Assembly: GCA_965237725.1 (NCBI GenBank)
Contig: OZ250151.1
Coordinates: 4,216,001 to 4,280,000, forward strand
Origin: G965237725 sp965237725
GTDB taxonomy: Bacteria; Pseudomonadota; Gammaproteobacteria; Arenicellales; Poriferihabitantaceae
Direction of reading: 5' to 3'
DNA length: 64,000 nucleotides
The notes beneath the pieces were generated by a model. It saw nothing but the letters and a program-made list of their open reading frames with translations. It made no database searches and was not told the origin of the DNA. The translations under genes were made by a program, and so were the position numbers. Shown here in pieces: positions 55,241 through 64,000 of this stretch. Numbering within the stretch: the stretch's first letter is position 1; the number at the start of each line of letters is the position of its first letter.

Positions 55241-56398
55241 ATGCTTCGTATTGCAATATTAATTGCTGCATTACTATTTCATGTCAATTCAGCTCATGCA
55301 GCGTTGACCGAAATTCCAGACGTAATCAAGTCAGAAATTCCACCTCCCGAAATTGATGCAAACAGCTGGTTGGTTGTAGATTTTGCAACGGGGTGGATAC
55401 TAGGAAGCAATAACAGGGATGCGATTATAGAACCCGCCAGCCTGACAAAACTAATGACGAGTTATCTGGTTTTCGAGGCCCTTCAGAATGATGAAATTAA
55501 AATGGAGGACCAGGTTTACATCAGCAAAAAGGCATGGCAAACAGGTGGTTCCAAAATGTTCATCCAGGTTGATACTCATGTCACAGTACTCGATCTGCTC
55601 CAGGGACTTATTGTGCAATCCGGAAATGATTCTGGAGTTGCACTGGCTGAGCACATCGGTGGCACAGAAGAAGGATTCGCAGCAAGAATGAATTTAATGG
55701 CTAAACATCTTGGAATGTCCAATACAAATTTCAAAAACAGCAGCGGCCTACCCGAAGAAGGACACTACAGTACGGCGAGTGATTTAACTTTACTCTCCAT
55801 CGCATTAATTCGTCAGTTTCCAAAATTGTATCGTTACTACGCACAACCCGATTTTACCTACAATGGCATAAAGCAGGGCAATCGAAACGTACTGCTTTCT
55901 CGAGATCCTACCGCGGATGGTGTAAAAACCGGCCATACCGAAAATGCCGGATACTGCCTGATTGGAACCACTCTTCGTGAAGATGTACGTTATCTGGCTA
56001 CAGTAATCGGTTCTAATAGTAAAAAATCCAGAACGGATCAGGTTCAGGCGTTACTGCAATATGGTTATGGCACTTATGACGGAATGCTGGTGTTTAAAAC
56101 CGGTGCTGAAGTTAAATCACTGCCTTTGTGGATGGGAGAAGCCCCAAAAGCCAGTATAGGGGTTAACCAGGACCTGGGAATAATATTTCCGAAGGGAAAA
56201 TCAGACCAGCTCTCTGCAGCTCTCGAACTACCTGACAGTTTGCATGCACCCATTACAAGTGGTGTCCAAGTCGGGCACATTCAGGTTAAGTTTTCCGGGA
56301 AGCCCATCTATAGAGCATCGTTGCACGTAAATGATTCTTACGTAGAGGGCCCACTGTGGTCGCGACTGCTGGATATGGTTAAACAGTTAATTTTTTAA
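55241..56398 (+). CDS. dacA: D-alanyl-D-alanine carboxypeptidase (PBP5/6 type)
   Basis: The enzyme trims the terminal D-Ala of stem peptides. In 385 residues: a signal ending near NSAHAALTE, the active-site SLTK in EPASLTKLMTSYLVFEAL, SGN in VQSGNDSGVALAEHI, KTG in DGVKTGHTENAGYCLIG, and a C-terminal beta domain ending in an amphipathic helix (WSRLLDMVKQLIF) that holds it to the inner membrane. Its position after rlpA and before ybeD-lipB matches other gammaproteobacteria. Confidence 0.97.
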   Translation: MLRIAILIAALLFHVNSAHAALTEIPDVIKSEIPPPEIDANSWLVVDFATGWILGSNNRDAIIEPASLTKLMTSYLVFEALQNDEIKMEDQVYISKKAWQTGGSKMFIQVDTHVTVLDLLQGLIVQSGNDSGVALAEHIGGTEEGFAARMNLMAKHLGMSNTNFKNSSGLPEEGHYSTASDLTLLSIALIRQFPKLYRYYAQPDFTYNGIKQGNRNVLLSRDPTADGVKTGHTENAGYCLIGTTLREDVRYLATVIGSNSKKSRTDQVQALLQYGYGTYDGMLVFKTGAEVKSLPLWMGEAPKASIGVNQDLGIIFPKGKSDQLSAALELPDSLHAPITSGVQVGHIQVKFSGKPIYRASLHVNDSYVEGPLWSRLLDMVKQLIF

Positions 56399-56446
56399 TT
56401 ACAACAATATTGTTTAAAGATTGTTAAAAATTAACCGATCAGGATA

Positions 56447-56725
56447 ATGGGTTCTAAACCAAATGGCGAACCACCGGGCCTTACATTTCCGTGCCAGATT
56501 GATATTAAAGTTTTTATGCACGCGAAGCAGGACAACGCGAATTTTGTTGAAAATCTGTTGCTGCAAGTCATCGATGAAAACGATTTCCTGGGCGTAAGCG
56601 TCAAACAAAGTAAAAACGGTAAATACAATTCAGTGAGCTGTAAGGTAAATGCGCAAACCAAATACCAGATGGATACGCTTTATAAGGCCTTGTCCTCAAC
56701 GCCCAGAATACTGATGGTGATTTAG
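56447..56725 (+). CDS. ybeD: YbeD/DUF493 family protein
   Basis: A 92-residue protein with an ACT-like fold: TFPCQIDIKVFMHAKQD, SVKQSKNGKYNSVSCKVNAQT and YQMDTLYKALSSTPRILMVI. The family is conserved between dacA and lipB, but its function is not established. Its stop shares one base with the lipB start, which suggests coupling. Confidence 0.95.
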   Translation: MGSKPNGEPPGLTFPCQIDIKVFMHAKQDNANFVENLLLQVIDENDFLGVSVKQSKNGKYNSVSCKVNAQTKYQMDTLYKALSSTPRILMVI

Positions 56726-57342
56726 TGTCTCTGATTATTCAGCAAAGGGGAATTTGTGACTATGAGACAACCTGGCAGGAAATGATTGGGTTCACACATA
56801 GTCGCGGCAATGATACCGATGATCAAATTTGGTTATTACAACACCATGCCGTATATACCCAGGGCACCAGTTGTCGAGAACAACCGATTGCGCCTGAGTA
56901 CCCAATTCCAGTTGTACACACGGATCGCGGCGGTCAAATAACTTATCATGGCCCCGGTCAGCTCATTGTCTACTTGTTAATAGACATAAAACGAATGGGA
57001 ACGGGGCCAAAATCATTTGTTAACTGCATCGAGCAAATCATCATCAAACTGCTTCAAACTTACGGTATTAGCGGTCAAAGAAATCCAGGCGCGCCCGGGG
57101 TGTATGTAAACGGCGAAAAAATTGCGGCGCTGGGACTAAGAATTTCCAAAGGGTGTTGTTATCATGGACTCAGTTTAAATGTCGATATGGATTTGAGACC
57201 CTATAAATGGATTAATCCCTGTGGATTTGTTGATTTACCGGTAACTCAAATACGAGATCATGTCCGAGACCGTGACTCTACTTTGGATATCCATCAAACT
57301 TCAATGGATTTATCCGAAATACTGCAAAAAAAATTGTCCTAA
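56725..57342 (+). CDS. lipB: Octanoyl-[ACP]:protein N-octanoyltransferase
   Basis: LipB moves octanoyl from ACP to lipoyl domains, the first step of lipoate synthesis. The 205 residues carry the signature TDRGGQITYHGPGQLIVYLL, the catalytic lysine in VNGEKIAALGLRI and the catalytic cysteine in INPCGF. The start is a GTG overlapping the ybeD stop. lipA is not next, unlike in E. coli; the gene that follows, murU, faces it. Confidence 0.97.
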   Translation: MSLIIQQRGICDYETTWQEMIGFTHSRGNDTDDQIWLLQHHAVYTQGTSCREQPIAPEYPIPVVHTDRGGQITYHGPGQLIVYLLIDIKRMGTGPKSFVNCIEQIIIKLLQTYGISGQRNPGAPGVYVNGEKIAALGLRISKGCCYHGLSLNVDMDLRPYKWINPCGFVDLPVTQIRDHVRDRDSTLDIHQTSMDLSEILQKKLS

Positions 57343-57351
57343 AACCAGTGA

Positions 57352-58047
57352 TCAGGTTATGGCGCTTGAGCCTTCCCCTCCTGGATACTTGTCATTTGCT
57401 AGTTTCAGGCGCTCAACATCACCTACGTCAATCCATCGCTTTTCATACAATTCGCCGGAAATCTTGCCAGCATCGATGTGTTCGCTAAGAACCCAGGGTA
57501 AATCAAATTTACCCGAATCGACATTACTAAATAATTGTTTGCGATAAAACCCAATACCAGCAAATGTGTGGTATTTGGTAGTGGATTTGTCCTCCAAACC
57601 AATCTGTCCGTTTACCAGACTGAAATCTCCCTGAGAATTATGGGCTGGATTTTGCACAACAACCAAATGGGCCAGGGATTTGCTAGGCAAAGAAATTTCC
57701 GAATAATCATAATCAGTAAAAACATCAGAATTTACAATCAAAATTTGATCCTCCAGAAATAATTCCAGAGCATGCACAACACCGCCACCGGTACCCAATG
57801 CCCCATCATTTTCTACTGAATAGCTAATTGGTACGCCAAATTGGCTACCGTCACCGAGAAAATCCATGATCATCTCACCCAAATGGGATACGTTAATTAC
57901 AACATGATCAAATCCAGCCTGGGCGAGTTTGATGAGATGATGTTCAATCAACGCAAATTCCCCCACCTTAACAAGGGGTTTTGGCATAGAATCGGTAATC
58001 GGGCGCAGTCTTTCCCCTCTACCAGCGGCTAGTATCATGGCTTCCAT
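57352..58047 (-). CDS. murU: N-acetylmuramate alpha-1-phosphate uridylyltransferase
   Basis: MurU makes UDP-MurNAc in the peptidoglycan recycling route that bypasses de novo UDP-MurNAc synthesis and gives intrinsic fosfomycin tolerance in Pseudomonas. From the ATG at 58045-58047 there are 231 residues: MILAAGRGERLRPITDSMPKPL as the sugar-nucleotide loop, NVSHLGEMIMDFLGDGS, GALGTGGGVVHAL, VNSDVF for the metal aspartate and ERWIDVGDVERLKLAN at the C-terminus. An upstream extension to 58122 lacks family similarity. It is divergent from lptD, as in Pseudomonas, but the usual partner amgK is not beside it. Confidence 0.88.
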   Translation of the reverse strand: MEAMILAAGRGERLRPITDSMPKPLVKVGEFALIEHHLIKLAQAGFDHVVINVSHLGEMIMDFLGDGSQFGVPISYSVENDGALGTGGGVVHALELFLEDQILIVNSDVFTDYDYSEISLPSKSLAHLVVVQNPAHNSQGDFSLVNGQIGLEDKSTTKYHTFAGIGFYRKQLFSNVDSGKFDLPWVLSEHIDAGKISGELYEKRWIDVGDVERLKLANDKYPGGEGSSAIT

Positions 58048-58160
58048 TAAAATTTTCGAATGATTGCTTTCATAACAATGAATGGGTTGGATTATAAACG
58101 TCCAAAACCCTATAATCTGCACTAATTCGAACCCACCACCAACGAACTAAAATATTAAAA

Positions 58161-60500
58161 ATGCCTGGATCTAATTTTAAATATCGCCTGATTGTTTCTC
58201 TAGCGACGATGGTCTCTTCAATGTCGGTTATCGGTGCCCATGCACAATCCAATAGTGAAGACGTTGGGTTCGCAGGAGTGGACATTTGTACTCCGGGAAT
58301 TGTAGATATTCCATTTCAATTGAAGGGTGACTTTTTAGGCGAGGCGGGAGAACAACCAACCAATATTGAGGCCGACGAGATTACCAAGGAATCGGATGAT
58401 GTCATTAAGTTGATTGGTAACGCACAGGTTGTACAGGGAGATCGGGGCGTGTTCGCTGATGAAATAGACTACGATCAGAAATCCTACAAAGCAATTGCAA
58501 GGGGAAACGTAAAGTTTTATACCTCTACCGGTGACGAAATTCTGGCTGACTCACTGGAAATGGAAATAGACACATTTATTGGCTCGGCCCAAAACGCAAA
58601 AATAAAAATCGCCGATGGATCACCTTACTATACAGAAAGAGAGCATCAAAATTTCACTGAGGACTATTCAATTCTTGCGCCATTTCGCAATAAAGTTACG
58701 GTGCTCGAAGAATATGAAATAATTGATGACGGTAATACTTACGTTCGGGCCAGAGCAGAAGCATTGAGTATCGAATTTGAAGGCTCAGAATATGAAGTGT
58801 TACACGATGCCCAATTAACGACCTGCGAAGAGGGCAATGAAGATGTTTTACTGGTAGCAAAAGAAATCGAAATGGACCACGTCTCGGGCGTAGGTACTGC
58901 AAAATCATTAAAAATTAAATTTAAAAAGATTCCGATTTTCTACTTTCCAACTGTTTCGTTTCCAATAAATGATGAGCGTAAAACCGGATTCTTATTTCCA
59001 GGGATAGGATATGAGAAAGAATCAGGCTACATGATTGAAGTCCCTTACTACATCAACATCGCTCCACAAAAGGATCTAACCATTATTCCAAGAATTCTGA
59101 GTCACCGCGGCTTGCAGGTGTTTTCAGAATATCGTTATTTAACCAAAAATTCCAGGGGAAACATTAAAGTAGAAATTTTGCCGTCTGATAGTATTTTCAA
59201 CGATGATCGGTACGCTTTTAGCTTTGGTCATAGTCAGGACTTTAATGAGAACTGGTATTCCGACGTAGATTTACAAAGTGTTTCAGATACCAGTTACCTG
59301 AGAGATTTTTCCAGCGATGTTGACGTGACCTCGTCAAGTTTTCTGCCCCAACGAGCAGATTTAAATTATCGTGATGAGAAAATTAAATTTCGGGGTAGAG
59401 TTTCTTCCTATGAAGCGGTCAACGATAGCGTAAGCGTAAACAATCGTCCATACGATATCTTGCCGGAATTAAATTTCGATTTAAGAAAGCAGACATTTGG
59501 TAGTTTTGATTATGGTTTCGAATCGGAATACACCAACTATCAACACGAGCTTAATACTCGTGTGTCCGGTGGTCGATTGTTAGCCAAGCCCTATGTGGAA
59601 TTGCCACTGGAAAAAATTTATGGATACCTAACGCCTAGATTCTCGGTACAGTCCATATCGTATTCTCTTGATAACAATCCAACGGGCGATTCGTCACCAT
59701 CAGTAGCGGTTCCTATTACCAGCATCGATAGCGGATTATTTTTTGAGCGATTAATTAAGAGACCAAATCAGATCTATTTACAAACTCTCGAACCCCGATT
59801 ATTCTATGTCAACATTCCCGACAAATTGGAACAGGAAGCATTTCCTGATTTTGATACAGGCGGTGGTAGCAACAGCAGTTTCAGCCACTTCTTCCGCGAA
59901 AATAGATTCTTTGGTGGTGACAGAGTTGGAGACACTCATCAAATTTCAGTTGGACTAACCAGTCGAATTCTTAATGATGATACAGGTGAACAGGTATTTA
60001 AACTCAGTATTGGGCAGATCTTTTATTTGGATGACCGCCAGGTAGGGTTGGCCCCCGATTCTGCACCAGAGACTGAAAATAAATCAGATTTTCTTGCAGA
60101 AGCAACGGCAAGTATCACTGAAGATTGGGATGTTCGTGCATTTACCAGATTGGATAGCGAAACCAATGACACTGAATTTTTTCAATTGTCGCTGGACTAT
60201 GATCATAGCAATAGAAGAAACGGGTCTGTTCGCTACAGTAAAACGAAAGGCAGTAGTGAACAGATTAATATAGATTTAGAATTCCCACTTGGGCCAAGAT
60301 GGCAATTTGAAGCCAGTACCGGATACTCGCTTCGTGAAAGCAAACAAAGGAACTCCGAATTTGGGATTTCCTACGATGGCTGCTGCTGGGCAGCCAAATT
60401 GTTAACTCAACGCTATCTCGATGGTACTGGAGTATTCAAAAATAGATATATTGTAACGTTCGAGCTGGATGATTTGGGCCGACTCACAAATCGACTCTAG
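58161..60500 (+). CDS. lptD: LPS assembly outer-membrane protein LptD
   Basis: LptD is the beta-barrel that, with LptE, inserts lipopolysaccharide in the outer leaflet. The 779 residues have a signal ending in GAHAQS, the periplasmic beta-jellyroll (NIEADEITKESDDVIKLIGNAQVVQGD) and a large C-terminal barrel ending in LGRLTNRL. The four cysteines needed for the interdomain disulfides are present: DICTPG (C43), LTTCEEG, and the adjacent pair in YDGCCWA. Its periplasmic chaperone surA follows 16 bases later. Confidence 0.97.
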   Translation: MPGSNFKYRLIVSLATMVSSMSVIGAHAQSNSEDVGFAGVDICTPGIVDIPFQLKGDFLGEAGEQPTNIEADEITKESDDVIKLIGNAQVVQGDRGVFADEIDYDQKSYKAIARGNVKFYTSTGDEILADSLEMEIDTFIGSAQNAKIKIADGSPYYTEREHQNFTEDYSILAPFRNKVTVLEEYEIIDDGNTYVRARAEALSIEFEGSEYEVLHDAQLTTCEEGNEDVLLVAKEIEMDHVSGVGTAKSLKIKFKKIPIFYFPTVSFPINDERKTGFLFPGIGYEKESGYMIEVPYYINIAPQKDLTIIPRILSHRGLQVFSEYRYLTKNSRGNIKVEILPSDSIFNDDRYAFSFGHSQDFNENWYSDVDLQSVSDTSYLRDFSSDVDVTSSSFLPQRADLNYRDEKIKFRGRVSSYEAVNDSVSVNNRPYDILPELNFDLRKQTFGSFDYGFESEYTNYQHELNTRVSGGRLLAKPYVELPLEKIYGYLTPRFSVQSISYSLDNNPTGDSSPSVAVPITSIDSGLFFERLIKRPNQIYLQTLEPRLFYVNIPDKLEQEAFPDFDTGGGSNSSFSHFFRENRFFGGDRVGDTHQISVGLTSRILNDDTGEQVFKLSIGQIFYLDDRQVGLAPDSAPETENKSDFLAEATASITEDWDVRAFTRLDSETNDTEFFQLSLDYDHSNRRNGSVRYSKTKGSSEQINIDLEFPLGPRWQFEASTGYSLRESKQRNSEFGISYDGCCWAAKLLTQRYLDGTGVFKNRYIVTFELDDLGRLTNRL

Positions 60501-60516
60501 TATACGGCTAGCCAAG

Positions 60517-61800
60517 ATGATTACAAAATTTACGTTTTTTGCAGCGATACTGCTTAATCTCATAGTAGTAAATGCAGTTCAGGGTAATACGGAGTATTTG
60601 GACAAAACCATCGCAATTGTAAATGACGAAGCAATTACACTGTCTGAATATCAAGCTCGTTATAGACGATTTCAACTCCAAAGCAGTAAGAAAGTTGGGC
60701 CGATTCCAAAAGAACTAAATGTTGATGTACTTCGGCTGATGATTGATGAACGCTTACAAACACAAACTGCTGCGAGCTATGGCATCACTATTTCACCACC
60801 AGAAGTTGATTCAGCTTTGGAAGCGATGGCGCGGCAAAATAATTTATCAGCTGACCAATTACTAGAAGAGCTGCGCAATCAGGGAATTACACCAGAGCAG
60901 TTCAGACGAAGCATAGAAGAACAACAACTAATACAACGGGTAATCGATATCGCGGTTAAATCCCGGGTGACCGTGAGCGATCAGGAAGTGGACTATCATT
61001 TACAGTCCCATAAAGAGTTGTATACTTCTGAAGAAGCTTATGAAGTTTCTCATTTGTATATTTCAACTGCGGAGAAATCCGATTCTGATATTGCAAGGGA
61101 ACTGGAAAATGCAAAATTTATACACCAGGGTTTAGAACAAGGTCAGCCATTCGAAAAAGCAGTTGAAAACTATTCTGATGGGGAAAATAAGCAGGAGGGT
61201 GGGTTCCTCGGTTGGCGAAAGGATGATCAACTCCCTGAATTATTTCTTCAAGCGTTGAGAAATACGCCAGTGGGAGGTGTAACGGAAATTCTCGAAAGCT
61301 CTAACGGTTTTCATATTTTAAAACTCCATTCAAAAGAAGGTGACAGTAAAATTGTAACCCAACAATTGGTACGCCATATTCTGATACAGCCTGCACGTCA
61401 TGGGTGGACAGCTAATGAAACTATAAAAAAACTAAACGAAATTGCTGAACAAATTAATCAGGACGGAGATTTTTCAAAACACGCAAGATTAAACTCGGAT
61501 GATGAGATAACCGCAGTGGAAGGGGGGGCATTTGGCTGGATAAATCCGGGTTCGGTTGCTCCAGCAATTGAACGGGTAATCAAGGATTTACCTTTGAACA
61601 CCTTGAGCGCACCGATCGAGTCAGTTTTTGGATACCATTTAGTAGAGGTACTCGATCGACGAAAACGCGACATTAGCCTCGATGTGGAAAGAGCAAATGC
61701 AAAATCTGAATTGTTTAAACGCAAAGCATCAGATCTTTATAAAAGCTGGTTTGATCAATTAAGAGATGGCGCGTATATTGAACTAATTGCTAACAACTGA
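60517..61800 (+). CDS. surA: Periplasmic chaperone / peptidyl-prolyl isomerase SurA
   Basis: SurA escorts outer-membrane proteins, including LptD, to the Bam complex. From the ATG at 60517 (427 residues) there is a signal ending at VNAVQGNT, an N-terminal chaperone domain (ITLSEYQARYRRFQLQ...MIDERLQTQTAASYGI) and two parvulin domains. The first is around EAYEVSHLYIS...GGFLGWRKDDQLPELF and the second around QQLVRHILIQP...GGAFGWINPGSVAPAIE. A longer frame to 60469 would overlap lptD and lacks a signal. Confidence 0.97.
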   Translation: MITKFTFFAAILLNLIVVNAVQGNTEYLDKTIAIVNDEAITLSEYQARYRRFQLQSSKKVGPIPKELNVDVLRLMIDERLQTQTAASYGITISPPEVDSALEAMARQNNLSADQLLEELRNQGITPEQFRRSIEEQQLIQRVIDIAVKSRVTVSDQEVDYHLQSHKELYTSEEAYEVSHLYISTAEKSDSDIARELENAKFIHQGLEQGQPFEKAVENYSDGENKQEGGFLGWRKDDQLPELFLQALRNTPVGGVTEILESSNGFHILKLHSKEGDSKIVTQQLVRHILIQPARHGWTANETIKKLNEIAEQINQDGDFSKHARLNSDDEITAVEGGAFGWINPGSVAPAIERVIKDLPLNTLSAPIESVFGYHLVEVLDRRKRDISLDVERANAKSELFKRKASDLYKSWFDQLRDGAYIELIANN

Positions 61801-61808
61801 ATGCGCTA

Positions 61809-62039
61809 ATGTTAGACAAGTTTTCAAAAGCCGTTCAAAGTGTACTTCCACCGGAACTAGCCACTGACGTCAAAAATAATATTGAAGCTGTAGTTAAAAG
61901 TAATTTTGAGAAAATGAACCTGGTAACCACGGAACAAATGGAAATTCAGGAAAAAATCCTGATTAGAACCCGGGAACGGATCTCAGAATTAGAATCAAGG
62001 GTAAAGGAACTGGAAGATTTGTTAAATAAGAGTGCCTAA
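61809..62039 (+). CDS. ubiK: Ubiquinone biosynthesis accessory factor UbiK
   Basis: The 76-residue protein (YqiC family, BMFP domain) has a helical N-terminus LDKFSKAVQSVLPPELATDVKNNIEAVVKSNFEKMNLVT read in parts and a C-terminal coiled coil IRTRERISELESRVKELEDLL. UbiK works with UbiJ in aerobic ubiquinone synthesis. It starts 8 bases after surA. Confidence 0.93.
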   Translation: MLDKFSKAVQSVLPPELATDVKNNIEAVVKSNFEKMNLVTTEQMEIQEKILIRTRERISELESRVKELEDLLNKSA

Positions 62040-62056
62040 TTTTTATTCGCGTAGTT

Positions 62057-62085
62057 TTGCGATAAACGAAATAATTTATTATAGA
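62057..62085 (+). promoter_or_regulatory. Possible sigma70 promoter for comM/yifB
   Basis: TTGCGA at 62057-62062 and TATAGA at 62080-62085 are spaced by 17 bases in the 120-base gap before the comM start at 62160. Both boxes are imperfect; read by eye only. Confidence 0.4.
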
Positions 62086-62159
62086 TTTACCGTAGGAAAA
62101 GGAATGTTTTAAGGAACTAAACCGTTAACTGGATTTTACCTCAGGATGGGAGATAAGGA

Positions 62160-63665
62160 ATGTCGCTCGCAATTGTAAACAGTCGTGCTCTCGTAGGCAC
62201 ATCAGCCCCGGAAGTAATAGTTGAAGTTCATCTGTCTCGAGGGTTACCCGCATTTTCTATTGTTGGATTACCTGAAACCGCAGTAAAAGAAAGCCGTGAC
62301 CGAGTGCGCAGTGCAATTGTGAATTCAAACTTTGAGTTTCCATACAAACGCATCTCGGTAAACCTGGCTCCTGCTGACCTTCCTAAAGAAGGGGGTAGAT
62401 TTGACTTACCCATCGCTCTCGGCGTTCTAGCAGCGTCAAATCAGATTCCAAAGGCATCACTCCCTGGCTTTGTGTTTCTAGGTGAGCTTGCATTCAGTGG
62501 TGAACTGCGCGACATAACTGGCGGCATAATCGTAGCACTTTCACTTTCTGGCACGAACAAACAACTGGTATTGCCAAATTTGTGCGCCAAACAAGCCGCT
62601 TTGGTGAACGATGTCAATATTTTTGGTGTATCCAGTTTGATTGAAGTTTCAGGGGCATTAAATGGATTAGGCCAATTCAAAACATCTATTCCGGAAGATT
62701 GTCCCAGGCGAAATATTTATCCTGACATGTCCGAAGTTGTGGGTCAGACATTTTCGAAATTTAGCCTGGAAGTTGCCGCATCAGGCGCCCATAGTATTCT
62801 GATGATTGGTTCACCTGGAACCGGAAAAACCATGCTCGCGACCCGACTACCCGGCATTCTGCCTGATATGTCAACCAGTGAGGCACTGGAGTCGGCGGCT
62901 ATTTCATCTATAGCACAAAAATCCTGGAATCCAGGAGAGTGGAGAAATCGGCCATTTCGCGCACCTCACCATAGTGCATCCGGGGCAGCACTCATTGGTG
63001 GGGGTACTATACCCAGGCCCGGTGAAATTTCACGAGCACACAATGGCGTATTGTTCCTTGATGAATTAACTGAATTCGACCGACGTTCACTTGAATTGTT
63101 AAGAGAACCCATGGAATCCGGTTACATTAATATTTCGAGGGCTGCGATCCAGCTACAGTTTTTGTCCAAATTCATATTTGTTGGAGCCGCCAATCCATGC
63201 AAGTGCGGATACCTTGGGGATCCGTCAGGAAAATGCAGGTGTACTCCGGATCAAATTCAACGATATTTGTCCAAACTATCAGGACCTTTGCTGGATCGGA
63301 TCGATATCCAACTTTATGTTCCCAGGATTCCTTATAAAGATTTCATTTCGAAACACACGTCAGCAGATTCCAGCGAAGAAATTAGGGTGAGGGTGATTGA
63401 TACCAGACAAACCCAGTACCATCGACAGGCAAAACTGAACAGCGAGTTATTGCCCAGTGAACTTGCGAAATACTGCAAATTAGATCATTCAGGGAGTTTG
63501 TTACTCGATCAGGTGATGACCAAGTTTGACATGTCAGCCAGGGCCTATCACCGAATATTAAAACTGGCCCGTACTGTTGCGGATATCAATAAAAAGCCAC
63601 ACGTTGATACTGAAGACTTATCCATAGCAATAAAAATGCGTTGTATGGATAAAAAATTTAATTAG
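62160..63665 (+). CDS. comM: YifB/ComM family AAA+ ATPase (magnesium chelatase-like)
   Basis: ComM is a hexameric helicase that promotes branch migration during natural transformation; E. coli YifB is its homologue. The 501 residues have the N-terminal ChlI-like domain (VEVHLSRGLPAFSIVGLPETAVKESRDRVRSAI read in parts), Walker A IGSPGTGKTM (about 219-228), RAPHHSASGAALIGGG, Walker B GVLFLDEL, the zinc-like NPCKCG...KCRC pair and a C-terminal lid with SARAYHRILKLARTVAD. Its last eight bases overlap the opposite-strand glpD end. Confidence 0.96.
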   Translation: MSLAIVNSRALVGTSAPEVIVEVHLSRGLPAFSIVGLPETAVKESRDRVRSAIVNSNFEFPYKRISVNLAPADLPKEGGRFDLPIALGVLAASNQIPKASLPGFVFLGELAFSGELRDITGGIIVALSLSGTNKQLVLPNLCAKQAALVNDVNIFGVSSLIEVSGALNGLGQFKTSIPEDCPRRNIYPDMSEVVGQTFSKFSLEVAASGAHSILMIGSPGTGKTMLATRLPGILPDMSTSEALESAAISSIAQKSWNPGEWRNRPFRAPHHSASGAALIGGGTIPRPGEISRAHNGVLFLDELTEFDRRSLELLREPMESGYINISRAAIQLQFLSKFIFVGAANPCKCGYLGDPSGKCRCTPDQIQRYLSKLSGPLLDRIDIQLYVPRIPYKDFISKHTSADSSEEIRVRVIDTRQTQYHRQAKLNSELLPSELAKYCKLDHSGSLLLDQVMTKFDMSARAYHRILKLARTVADINKKPHVDTEDLSIAIKMRCMDKKFN

Positions 63666-64000
63666 CCCGCGTGAGGTTAGCGAACCAGTCTGCCAGAGTT
63701 CTGGTTTGTGAGTGATCAAACAACATACCCAGTTTGGTACGCCGCCATAGTATGTCTTCAACACTGGTTGCCCATTCTTCTGAAATAAAATATTTAACCT
63801 CGAGCTCATACAAATTGTGACCAAAACATTGCCCCATATCAGTCTCGAAATTTACATTGGCCAGCAATTTATGGATATTCGAACCGTGCCGACAAATCAG
63901 TTCATCAACCAATTGGGAATCCAGAAATGCATACTCGGATATGGATTGAATTACGAATTCACTGAAATCCGAAACATTTTGTAAATCAACGTCCAGACTG
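63658..64000 (-). CDS. glpD: Glycerol-3-phosphate dehydrogenase, C-terminal end (gene continues outside window)
   Basis: The frame is open from the right edge of the window to the stop at 63658-63660, about 113 residues. It contains the C-terminal helical domain of the FAD-dependent enzyme: HGSNIHKLLANV, GHNLYELEVKYFISEEWATSVEDILWRRTKLGML and TRTLADWF. GlpD oxidises glycerol-3-phosphate at the inner membrane and passes electrons to quinone. Only the tail is visible, so the active site cannot be checked. Confidence 0.88.
   Translation of the reverse strand, partial: SLDVDLQNVSDFSEFVIQSISEYAFLDSQLVDELICRHGSNIHKLLANVNFETDMGQCFGHNLYELEVKYFISEEWATSVEDILWRRTKLGMLFDHSQTRTLADWFANLTRAN

Noticed and set aside
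63178..63390. Short frame inside comM around the cysteine-rich segment
   Set aside because: It is a shadow of the comM frame, which carries the conserved cysteine pairs.

Overview
The window is chromosomal DNA of a Gram-negative gammaproteobacterium of moderate, slightly AT-rich composition. The outer-membrane genes (lptD, surA, lpxH), the rod system (mreBCD-mrdAB) and blocks such as tRNA-fMet-rimP-nusA-infB-rbfA-truB, truA-trpF-accD-folC-dedD-cvpA-purF and gatCAB next to mreB are arranged as in the Pseudomonadales/Cellvibrionales side of the class. I cannot name a genus. Genes are dense and mostly housekeeping.

Layout. 1-4256: the end of a glutamine synthetase-family gene facing a bifunctional proline catabolic enzyme (putA). 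4456-8985: SRP RNA, dnaX, an inserted arylsulfotransferase-like gene on the opposite strand, then ybaB-recR. 9006-15946: truA, a palindromic MITE-like element, trpF, accD, folC, a SPOR protein, cvpA, purF. 16116-19066: a small exported protein, lpxH, cysS. 19236-25545: initiator tRNA and the translation operon rimP-nusA-infB-rbfA-truB, followed by a HELGH membrane protein. 26324-37984: the accessory, envelope-related part. On the minus strand lie a CHASE2 adenylate cyclase, an OpgB phosphoglycerol transferase fused to a glycerophosphodiesterase, and a second arylsulfotransferase-like protein. On the plus strand lie a TPR/outer-membrane barrel gene broken by a frameshift, a FecR-domain protein, two glycosyltransferases and a sulfotransferase-like protein. 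38111-38651: tRNA-Asn followed by three exact-period 155-bp tandem repeats, each ending in a copy of the tRNA 3' end. 38729-44142: a pseudopilin, uvrB, maf, a decayed glycosidase-like gene, an SGNH hydrolase and a tiny membrane protein. 44193-47474: tRNA-Arg and gatBAC. 47631-56398: rod-shape and peptidoglycan genes mreBCD-mrdA-rodA-mltB-rlpA-dacA. 56447-58047: ybeD, lipB, murU. 58161-62039: lptD, surA, ubiK. 62160-64000: comM/yifB facing the end of glpD.

How the genes work together. Three large blocks are co-functional: the translation/transcription operon behind the initiator tRNA, the elongasome and septal wall genes (47.6-56.4 kb), and outer-membrane assembly (lptD-surA). The 26-38 kb block looks like a strain-variable module for sensing and modifying periplasmic or surface glycans; this is inferred from domain content and proximity.

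Most unusual items: the tRNA-Asn tandem repeats, which resemble in design the rtT repeats behind E. coli tyrT; the OpgB-GDPD fusion; the 200-bp palindromic element before trpF; two tandem terminator-like hairpins in the rimP leader; and the frameshifted barrel gene. Statements about families come from recognising motifs by eye. No database search was run.
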